Assembly: GCA_024138015.1 (NCBI GenBank)
Contig: JAMXBB010000001.1
Coordinates: forward strand, 91,406,463-91,470,462
Direction: 5' to 3'
Length of the DNA: 64,000 nucleotides
Source: Lumnitzera littorea
Taxonomy: Eukaryota; Streptophyta; Magnoliopsida; Myrtales; Combretaceae
Both the position numbers and the translations under genes were made by a program. Positions 55,901-64,000 of this stretch are shown one piece after another (within the stretch, counting starts at the first letter, position 1; every line of letters starts with the position of its first letter). The notes under the pieces were generated by a model, which searched no databases, was not told the origin of the DNA, and saw nothing but the letters and a program-made list of their open reading frames with translations.

Positions 55901-58396
55901 GCAATAATTCCTTGGCAGGCCCATCTGTTGCATCTCGCTTTGACTATGTAGAGAATGTTCCATCTGCTGAGGCTACATCTGGTGGCACACATGTGATAAG
56001 TCATGTAGCTCCTCCAAAATCATCAAACTTCTTTGCTGAATTTGGAATGGATGGAGGTTTTCAGAAGAAAGGAAGTTCTAACTCCTCAAAAATGCAGGTA
56101 AGTCATATAGCAATAGTTACTGTTTATGGCTGATTAAATTGTATATTGTTAGCAGCATCTTGCCTCCAGGTGTTATGATGTCATGTTTATTGGTACTGTT
56201 ATGGAGAACTAGTTGATGCCAATCTTTCACTGGCCTGCTTGTATGTAGTTGGAATTGGATGAATCAGTCCCTTTATGTTGCTTCATTCCCCACTTATCCA
56301 CTTGCATAGTTTTAGATCTTTACTTATTGATCGGATTGGCTATGTGCTTCTGCTTGTACTTATGTACTTTTCTTCCCATTTTAATTGATTTCTGGATGAA
56401 AATTATATTTTATGCTTCTTGAGTTATTCCATACCTTAATTTGCATATTCCTCTTTTCAGGTTGAGGAAACTGATGAAGCAAGGAAGAAGTTTTCAAATG
56501 CAAAGTCTATTTCATCTGCTCAGTTCTTTGGTGATAAAGAGAGAGCTGGTGACATCAATGCTCAAGTTACATTGCAAAAGTTTTCAGTATGTACCCTCTC
56601 AGAACAAATTTGTGGGGTGTTTTCTTGCTTTTTAGTTGGATTTAAATCTATATGTACTCATTTTATTAACTTTGGTTTCAACTTGCAATTGATGTACCAA
56701 TAAAAAGGAACCTGCAACCAATATCAAAAAGCTTTTTCTAAATGTTCTTGGTTGCATTGACATCTGAATAGCCCTTGTATATTATCTATATTATTTATGG
56801 GGAAGGAGTTTTGGTGTAACATTTAAAATTACCCATTAACCTTTCCCCTGAAAGATGGTAATAGTTACATTTGCTAACATCTTTTATTTTAGATATCATA
56901 GAATTGCTCTTCTTCCCTAATCTGCTTAAAGAGAACTGTTATTGGCCCACTCTTCCTCAATATTCTTAATTCTCAATGGGTGTTTATTAGTATGCAAACT
57001 GGAGTTTCATTTTGTCAGCCTGATGATGATTTTTGTTTTTCATTTTACACTCATGCACCACAGATGTGTTTTAGAATTCAAAAAGTTGAAAGAGTGAAAG
57101 GTTTTTGGCTTTAACAAATTGGATTTGTAAGCTATACCAATATATGTGATTGTGATGTACTAAGTTCCATCATTGACAGTTATTTTCAGAAGTTTCTTCG
57201 GAGTTTTTTAGCTACTTATAGCAAATTTGTGTATGCTTATATTGTTATATGCAAATTCATGGAGAATTAGCTACAGAAGTAGAATGCTTTCATGAGGTAT
57301 TTCCCTGCATAAGATATGGTATGGAGCTTCCGGCTGAAAGGCCTTGAGTGCAGCTCTCTCTTCTCTCACTCTCTCTCTCTCATAAATCTTTTTTATAAAT
57401 TTTGTCTCCCCGTGGAAAGGGATGTTCTCAAGGAAAGGTGATGAAAGGGCATGGGAGGTTTAGGTCGTGTACTAATTTGATTTTGATGTAATACTTTTTC
57501 TTGATTGATTTTCATTTTAAAAGTACATGGAAAAAAGAATGATTTTCTATTCATTCTTGAATCACTGAGCATTCTCCCTATGGAGAAATGAAGCATTATT
57601 TTAAACTTTCTTTGCGGTTTTACCCTCTAGAAAGAAAAATTTGCAGTGTTAAATGTTCTGCTCCTTCTGTAGATCCTTCCTTTAAAATTCATTGAAGCGA
57701 TTTATTAGTTCCTTTATGGCCAACAGCTGGCGCTTTTGCACTAATAGTTTGAGATAGCTCCTGACTTCCCTTTATTTGTTGATTCTGTTTGATAATATTT
57801 GACTCTTCACTGCATTTATTTATTTATTTTTGTGTGAGATTTCATTATTTGAGTTTGTTTTTCTTTGCAAGCTGCTTTAAGACTTCTGATTGCTCTAGAT
57901 GTTTGGATTATTGCAACTCAAAACATTTCAAGATTCAAGGACAGTATTAATGATTGTGTAATGATCTTGAAGAAACGCTTTTTTCTCCACAAATTTGTGA
58001 TAATATTCTTCCTGTGTTACTACAGGGCTCATCAGCCATCTCAAGTGCAGAGCTATTTGGTCATGATACAGACCCCTCAATGGATGTCTCTGCGAGTGAT
58101 CTTATTAACCGACTTACATTTCAGGTAATTTTTCTGGAATGGCATGTCCAGTGCTCTGTGTGTATATATATATATATATATATTCAACTGAAAGATATAT
58201 TTTCAGCCTTTGTTTCACTTCCTATCCCTTTGGGTCTCTTACATTTGCGAGTGCTCTTTGGGGTTAATTTAGTGTTTCCCTTCCTCAGGCTCATCAAGAT
58301 ATATCTTCCCTCAAGAACATGGCAGGCGAGACAGGAAAGAAGCTTAGCTCCTTTGCATCTACTCTGTTGAATGATCTTCAGGACAGAATTCTCTGA
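52982..58396 (+). CDS. ADP-ribosylation factor GTPase-activating protein, AGD8/9/10 (ArfGAP2/3, Glo3) class
   Basis: Stimulates GTP hydrolysis on ARF GTPases, known in this class for COPI-coat traffic at the Golgi. Seven exons: 52982-53050, 53200-53318, 55300-55732, 55837-56097, 56461-56586, 58026-58124, 58289-58396, all with GT-AG introns and consistent phase, encoding 404 residues (I recall Arabidopsis homologues of about 395-413). The start MASENFTDKNMVFRKLKAKS fits the family. The zinc finger is C25-X2-C28-X16-C45-X2-C48, with arginine finger R53 in HRSLGVH and S/T-rich sequence after about residue 150. Two Glo3 regulatory motifs, ISSAQFFG (310-317) and ISSAELFG (341-348), precede an amphipathic C-terminus (DISSLKNMAGETGKKLSSFA). 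Key residues are intact and no stop interrupts the exons, so it is probably functional. AGD8, 9 and 10 cannot be told apart here. Confidence 0.93.
53319..55299 (+). other. Intron 2 of the ARF-GAP gene
   Basis: 1981 bp, GT at 53319 and CAG at 55297-55299. It splits the Arg codon after SFV. It holds a pair of direct repeats of about 40 bp (53594-53634 and 54128-54167, sharing ATTTCTCAAATG and AATATGTGGTAC), possibly relics of a small element. Open frames inside it, such as 54872-55084, are not expected to be translated. Confidence 0.85.
56587..58025 (+). other. Intron 5 of the ARF-GAP gene
   Basis: 1439 bp between the exon ending KFS and the exon beginning GSSAISSAELFG. It contains a CT-rich microsatellite (57353-57382). 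No additional exon is needed to match the family's usual length. Confidence 0.8.
58163..58183. repeat. TA microsatellite in intron 6 of the ARF-GAP gene
   Basis: About ten TA units in the 164-bp intron 58125-58288. Confidence 0.9.
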
Positions 58397-58800
58397 AATG
58401 AATTCAGCATTGTTGTAGGATCTGGAGTCTGTTCCATTAATGTAATTGAATTAAAAGAAACTTTACGGAGAAATTCTTTGGAAAGAAGAATAATATTGAA
58501 AATTCAAGACAGGTTGAGCGTTATTTTGTAGCAGGGGATCTTTGTTTTAGAGATTGATACGTTGCCTATTGCCTACAACTTGTTGAATATCCTCGTCGCT
58601 TGGAAATCCGTAACTGCACCAAATACCCTGTCTAGCAAGGTTGGTTTTGTGCAGATTTGTAAGATGGAATCTGTTTTCGTAATGAGAATACTACTTTTCT
58701 GTCACCGGAAACATCTGTGCGTGTCATTTCCACTTCCTGCACACAACTCTCTCCAGCAGTTGGGAATTCACGTCCTTAGGATGTGACGGTTCCCTGAATC
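58397..58800 (+). other. Probable 3' untranslated region of the ARF-GAP gene
   Basis: Follows the TGA at 58394-58396. AATAAT at 58489-58494 is a plausible plant polyadenylation signal variant. The end of the transcript cannot be read from sequence. The 74-codon frame 58562-58786 has no recognisable product. Confidence 0.5.
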
Positions 58801-60371
58801 TTGTGTCACTTACTGATTGAAATTCGCGTATTTCGGATGCGATGATTCATGTGCTCCATTGCAGTTTTTATCCTATGATTGTCATTTCCGCATCTCTCAT
58901 GTAATTCCCTGAATTATGTGTCATCGTCGATGATTCACGGATGTCCTCTCGCGAGTTTCCTTCTAAAATGCACCTTAAGATCGGTTGCTCCTCGGATTAA
59001 TAGGTGTTGTAATTTATGTTCTAATAGGGAAAGACGGTGAGAACGATTTGCTCCTATTAGAAACTTTGCACCTTATACATACATACATATATATATATAT
59101 ATTCTTTTTCATGATATTATATGGATGGGTGTGTCTCTGGGAGAAAAATCGTAATTAGGTGCTGTTTGAAAACTTATTACCATATGGGTGCTTTGAAGGT
59201 GTATTTCAAGAATGTGCTTTTCTTTTTATCATTGTAAAGGAAATGAGCCTTAAATGGTACGTATAATTCAAAGAAGACATATGCCCCTTCATTGTATTAT
59301 ACGTACAACGGAATGTGCATTTGTGAAATGCAACTCTACTGTTAGATCTTGCCATAAGAAAACAAGAAATATGAGAACCCCCTGCAAGAAAACAACACAT
59401 TCAATATAACACTGTCATGCACAAACGATGAAACAACAATTCTCCAACTCCATGATTCAAATGACCTGATCATTCCCAACAAACATACAAGTGCACTCCC
59501 AATTAATTTACTTGTCCCCATCTCTAAATTTTAGTTGATGTGGATCACTCTTAGCATAAGTTCTAGCTAACATGTAAATAGTATCTTAACACATAAAAAG
59601 ACATGAAGGAAGGAAAAATAAACATAAGTAAAATAACATTATTTAAAAAGTAGACAAGTATTTTTCATACCGAAGTTGAAATGGAATACAAGTCTACTTT
59701 CTCTTGGTTCTAGATCTAGTAAACAAATAAGAGATTCACGATACTGATTCCTGTCCAGACTCCTATTCCTTAATAGTAGTTGGAGCTTGTGACTCTTATG
59801 TTGGTATTTGTTGCTAGGTAGCTTGATGAACTAAGGAGGGTTAGCCATACGTATTTGAGAATGACCATCTCCATTAGAACTTATTGACGTTCTCTTTTGA
59901 GGAGCTACTGGCATGAAGGGTGGATCCTACTAGATTTCCATCAATGGAGTCCTAAATGAGCTTAAAGGAGGGCCTAGCAACATGTGCATGTCTAGATGAT
60001 TGGATGATCCCTCGACTTGGAATGGCCTTGAGGTATCATCAACATGCCAATCTCTTCGGTGCTATCACGTTACTCCCCTTACCTTCATGCAACTGCCTTG
60101 CCTGAGTAGATCTAAATCATCATAATCAGCCTAATATGAGTCAATATGCTCCTGTTTGAGCTCCTTTGCCAAATGTGATGGTTACAAGGTCACTGGCATG
60201 TGGTAGCTCATTTCTTATATTGCCGGTTCTTGTATGCCTTATTGAAGTTGCTAATGATGTAATAGATGCACCACTACCACCAACTGCATAGAGAGGTTTC
60301 TATTCATTCTTTGCATAGTTAAGTGTTTGATTGGATTCCTGATCCCCTGTCTAAAATAAGACATATTGACT
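58801..60371. other. Intergenic DNA with an unidentified coding-like stretch
   Basis: An (AT)n microsatellite lies at 59077-59101. On the - strand, about 60130-59720, GC content rises and short frames such as SRPFQVEGSSNHLDMHMLLG and SISSNGDGHSQIRMANPP look coding-like but are broken by stops. I do not recognise the family, and a transposon C-terminus is the likeliest source. Nothing else is seen. Confidence 0.4.
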
Positions 60372-61948
60372 TGATGAGTTTTCTTAAAAATGTTTTGATG
60401 ATAACAAAAAGAATAACAATATTTGATAAGTTTCTTAAGTGTTTAGGTAAATAAACATAGAGATAAGAATTTAGTTTTAGTTCTAATTTTGAAAATCAGA
60501 ACCAAATCAAGAAACAAGTTCAAAACTTTGAGTATAGCATCAGAAGTCGCAAGACTGAATATTTTGAGAAGTATTTGGGCTTATAAGTGTTTAAAGGCTT
60601 AACTCCACCTATTAAATATATTTGGATAATGTATTCAACATGGTCTACAAAGTTGGTTAATTAAATCTACAAGGATTAAGTTGGAAATATTTGAGATATT
60701 TTAAGGATAAACTTAAATTGAACATATTATCTTATGTCAATATATTTATTGGAGTTATTTCATTAGATTATTCATAAGATTTTTGTTGCACTATCCTCAA
60801 GACACTTGGAGAAGTTTATGGAATTCAAAATTAGATTTTATTTGAGTTCAAATAAAAAAAGGATCATGTTACATCTATATTGAGATAAGGATGAATCTTA
60901 ATCTTGCTGTTGTAGAATTTTATCAAGTTCAAATAAAGTTGATATACAAATATTTTCAAAGGCTATTTATTTAAATATACGATATTTATTTGAATATTCA
61001 CAAGCAAGGTAGCAACAACAATTTTAGAAGCTCCAAGTTTCAGATTTGAAAGTATCAATCATTAAGATTTGCTCCTAAATCTTAGGAGATATTTATTTTC
61101 AAAAATGATTTGATTTTCGAAAATTATATTAGAAAATGCAAGAAGAAATTGGGGTAATCGTTCAAGAATACTTGCAAATTTCTTCAAATTAAAGAGTAGC
61201 AATACAATGTTCAAATTGAATTCAACTTCAAGTGTGATTTGGCTTCTATATTTTAAGGGATCATCCATCAATAGTTAAGTCAAGGTTTTGTAAAGCTATA
61301 AAGAATTATCCAAGATTCCAGCAAAGAAACATTGCGTTAGAAGATATAAAGAGAAGATAAGTTCAAATTTTTCAAGATAGAGACTATTAGATTAGAGGTG
61401 CATACATTTTCTAAAAGCTTGGCATTTGAGAGATTTCAAAACCATATTCAAAATTTAATTTAGAGACAACATTATCCAATCTACTTTCATTTTCTAATTT
61501 TATTGTATACTTTATCCAAGAGGATCTTTATATTCTATTCTCATACCTTGTATCATAGGCTTTACGTTTGAGAGAGAATCAATTTCTGTAATTCTATATG
61601 TAGGCAATAATAACCTAATAAGATAGAATAGAAAGATTTATAATTGTTTCTCTCTATTGAAATTAGTGAAAAGTGGGTAATGAAATGACACCGGTTAAGA
61701 TTATTGAGTTCTCAACAATAGAGTTAGAAGAGTGCAATTGGCACAAGGCTAAAGTATTATAAATCTCTTACCTAATCTTCTCATCCCCATTCTCTCTTCA
61801 CTTAGTATTTTATTGTTGATTATATATTGTTTCATGCTTAATTTTGCTTAAGTAATCAAAGGGGTTGTTTTTAATTTAGTTTTGTGAAAAAGTTTCAAAC
61901 TTTTATATAACCAACCTCCCCTCCTCTTGGTTACTTTTGGGACCTATA
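60372..61948 (+). repeat. 5' LTR of + strand copia element
   Basis: Starts TGATGAGTTTTCTTAAAAAT and ends GGGACCTATA, two bases before the primer site. No second copy is in the window, so the ends rest on the family's usual sequence. Confidence 0.65.
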
Positions 61949-61950
61949 AT

Positions 61951-61962
61951 TGGTATGAGAGT
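61951..61962 (+). other. Primer binding site, initiator tRNA-Met type
   Basis: TGGTATGAGAGT differs from the usual TGGTATCAGAGC at two positions and is followed by the common TTAGCTCTTG context. Confidence 0.75.
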
Positions 61963-61999
61963 TTAGCTCTTGATTATCTAGAGTTCAAAGATCTATAGC

Positions 62000-62550
62000 G
62001 AAAATCAATATATCTGTTGCTACAAATTGTATTCCTTATTTTGATGGTACTAACTTTACATATTATAAATATATGATGGAAACATATGTCAAAGCAACTG
62101 CTTTTGGATCATGGGAAATCATTGAGTACAGATACATCTAAATTGCTATGAGTAGAGATTCAACACTCACGAATGCTGAGAAGAAAAAGATGGAGAAGAA
62201 CAATCAGGTTAAGTGTTTACTCTTAATGATAATAGTACCTTCCGAATATTATCTTATTTCATTTTGCAGGACTACAAAAGACATTTGGGATACCTTGAGC
62301 GAGACTTATGAAAGAACAACCACCATTAAGGACATACGGATCAACTCATTACTTCAACAATATAAATTGTTTAGATTTCAATCGAGTGAAAAATATTTGA
62401 GATGTATTGAAATGTTTTACTGCCATTAGTAATGAATTGGCCTTATTAGGAAAAAAGGTTGAGGTCTCTGATCTTGTTCGCAAGGTTGTTTATCAACTAA
62501 TTTACAATCACAATTTGTTATTGCACCTCAAGTACATACTGGTAAAGAAG
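62000..62550 (+). pseudogene. Copia gag (UBN2-type), + strand
   Basis: CIPYFDGTNFTYYKYMMETY, then VKATAFGSWEIIEY, a stop, and the frame 62148-62429 with TTKDIWDTLSETYERTTTIK and INSLLQQYKLFRFQSSEKYL, then in another frame ISNELALLGKKVEVSDLVRK. This is the UBN2 gag domain of Ty1/copia elements, with one stop and one frameshift, cut off at about residue 170. Confidence 0.85.
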
Positions 62551-62555
62551 AAACA

Positions 62556-63010
62556 CTATTCATTTCATCCCATAGCTTCTTAAGTTTGTTAAAATACATA
62601 GTTACATTTGCATTCCCTTGTCTTGAATTCACAATCTTCGACTATAATTGATAGAGCAATGGTGCATTCATTAGACTGAAACTCTCAACAATGTTGAGCC
62701 ACAACTCTCTAGCCAAATATGCATACATAAATCTTTCAGATAGCTCTTTCACTATGCTTTTTAAGATCCAACACTGGACCATAAAATTGCATTAAATCCA
62801 CTTTTGCTCATCTACATAATTAGGTTGGGGTTTTACTAGACTTCCATCAATAAATCCAATCTTAGCTTTAGCACCAAGTCCCATTAAATTCCACAATTCC
62901 AACTTTGAAAATTCAATCTATTGAATATTATGTTCGTGATTTGTGAACTAGAATTATCAGATCTCGAGATGTATAGAGGATTATTAATTGACATTTCAAG
63001 ATTATTGTTC
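62556..63010 (-). pseudogene. Copia gag (UBN2_3-type), - strand
   Basis: Read from 63010 down, pieces include MSINNPLYISRSDNSSSQIT, NRLNFQSWN, GFVDGSLVK, WILKSIVKELSE and, near the end, MYFNKLKKLWDEM. These follow the order of the copia gag domain beginning HPLYLHPSDN and ending LKxLWDEL. At least five stops and frame changes. Confidence 0.8.
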
Positions 63011-63126
63011 ATGATCGGCAAAGATGAAACAAAACCTAATTCTTAAGATCTGATTCTGATTAGTAAGAGAAACAAATAAAAAAAAAATTTCTTTGCAACC
63101 AGATTTAACCTATCGAACATGCAAGC

Positions 63127-63138
63127 TTTGATACCATA
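63127..63138 (-). other. Primer binding site, initiator tRNA-Met type
   Basis: TGGTATCAAAGC on the - strand, one change from the usual TGGTATCAGAGC, a few bases after the LTR end. Confidence 0.82.
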
Positions 63139-63139
63139 T

Positions 63140-63422
63140 TGAACTCAAGATATCTAATTAAGTACAAATCTCAAACAAAACTAGCAAGAATTATGCTACT
63201 TACTGATATTCTAAAGTAATGTCTATATTAGATGGGTATGTAGGAGAGCAACAGTCCAAGAGGATGAAGAAAAATGAAGTATTGTTATTAACTAACTAAC
63301 TAACTGTACAGAAAGAGAGAGAATGTATATTTATACTATTGTACATCTTATATGTATAATGAAGCATACATGTATAAAATAAATAATACAATATGTCAAT
63401 AGTGTCAACCATGATTTCAACA
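63140..63422 (-). repeat. 5' LTR of - strand copia element
   Basis: 283 bp on the - strand, from TGTTGAAATCATGGTTGACA to ATATCTTGAGTTCA, with TG..CA ends. ATATTTATACTATTG-type TATA sequence lies inside. The bases ATTGT (63423-63427) should be one copy of its target duplication. Confidence 0.8.
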
Positions 63423-64000
63423 ATTGTTAATGGTAGGTCAACTAGGTGACCAAAGATTGGTTTCATAGTTGTATCAAATCAAATAAGATTAAACTTAGGG
63501 TTATGCAAGCAAATTACATGAGCCAACCCACCTTACCCTGTTCATGGATTAAGCAGGTTGGCCTGCTCGCAAATGTGGGCTAAAAGTTCCAACCTTAGCG
63601 AGTTAAGCGAATAAACCCATGAATTGTACTATCATTTATTTCTCATTAATGCATTATATGGGATACTCATAAATCACAATTCAAAATCTTATTGGTTGTA
63701 ATGTGTATATTTAGTTTTTATTTATTATAAAATTTAATTTAATTTTGTTTTACAAAAATAAAGTTTTAACCTTTCCATGAAAATATTTATATAATGTACA
63801 TGCATTTGCATTAGCGTTTCTATACTTCGTAAATATCAAACATAATGATGAAAGAACAAAAGAAGGAAAATGTTTTTTAGACTTATTTAATACCATATAT
63901 ATGATTAACTTTACTAAATGACAATAATTATTATATATCATACAATATTAATATGATGATCAATTTTATGATGCAATTATTTTAAATCTCCCATATAAGC
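63423..64000. other. Intergenic DNA, nothing certain
   Basis: GCAGGTTGGCCTGCTCGCAA at 63553-63572 resembles words found in hAT miniature elements, but no ends were found. The rest is AT-rich without a recognisable gene. Confidence 0.4.

Larger units (their letters stand above)
60372..62555 (+). mobile_element. Ty1/copia element, truncated in gag
   Basis: A 5' LTR (60372-61948), an initiator-tRNA primer site and the first part of gag on the + strand. The element stops at about 62555, where an oppositely oriented copia fragment begins. The LTR start (TGATGAGTTTTC...TTTTGATGATAACAAA) and the CCCCTCCTCTTGGTTAC just before its end are typical of SIRE/Maximus-like copia LTRs. Confidence 0.75.
62556..63422 (-). 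mobile_element. Ty1/copia element, truncated in gag, - strand
   Basis: On the - strand: LTR (63422-63140), primer site (63138-63127) and gag down to about 62556, where it meets the + strand copia fragment. No 3' LTR is in the window on that side, so it is truncated. Confidence 0.8.

Noticed and set aside
57954..58370. 138-codon frame covering the last ARF-GAP exons
   Set aside because: It reads through introns. Splice sites and family alignment give exons 58026-58124 and 58289-58396 instead.

Overview
This window looks like nuclear DNA of a flowering plant, probably a eudicot. It is AT-rich and contains large nested Ty3/gypsy retrotransposons of plant-only lineages (Athila-like, Tat/Ogre-like, a Reina/Tekay-like chromovirus), Ty1/copia fragments, a Mutator-like (MULE) transposon and small foldback elements. 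It has one host gene, a seven-exon ARF-GAP gene with GT-AG introns. The exact species cannot be read from the sequence.

Positions 1-29637 are a retrotransposon nest in which each layer interrupts an older one. A Tat/Ogre-like element on the + strand (about 18431-29637, its 5' part outside the window) is the oldest recognisable layer. It is broken by two solo LTRs (22445-23770 and about 24963-26571) and carries a chromovirus-type gypsy element in its gag/leader region (7840-18430). That element is itself broken by a solo LTR in its leader (9056-10720, duplication TTGCT), an Athila-like solo LTR in its integrase zinc finger (12456-13682, duplication GTTTA) and a Tat-type solo LTR in its 3' LTR (15554-18315, duplication ATTAG). 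Its 5' LTR is cut by the best preserved element, an Athila-like retrotransposon on the - strand (1-7839) whose 3' LTR lies outside the window. The 3' noncoding region of that element holds a seven-unit, 70-bp array of a nearly perfect palindrome.

Positions 29638-47540 are AT-rich and contain no convincing gene. They hold a 56-bp tandem repeat (31877-32075), a 317-bp tandem duplication (37364-37976), a long Tat-type LTR on the - strand (about 40047-43503) carrying a 251-bp Mutator-type foldback element with a perfect 9-bp target duplication (42894-43144), and weaker relics.

Positions 47541-52277 are a decayed MULE with terminal inverted repeats and a transposase pseudogene. A hAT-like miniature element interrupts the transposase. 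About 0.7 kb downstream begins the host gene (start codon 52982, stop 58396). It encodes a predicted 404-residue ARF GTPase-activating protein of the AGD8/AGD9/AGD10 (ArfGAP2/3, Glo3) class. The intact zinc finger, arginine finger and two Glo3-motif repeats suggest it is functional in COPI-type vesicle traffic.

Positions 58397-64000 are the gene's 3' flank, then a truncated + strand copia element (60372-about 62555) abutting a truncated - strand copia element (about 62556-63422).

Apart from the ARF-GAP gene, essentially all coding potential is decayed transposon. No operon or obviously new multi-gene system was found. The most unusual structures are the 70-bp palindrome array shared between an LTR and the same element's 3' noncoding region, the tRNA-like segment inside a Tat LTR, and the repeated G-to-A loss of catalytic acidic residues in the older retroelements.
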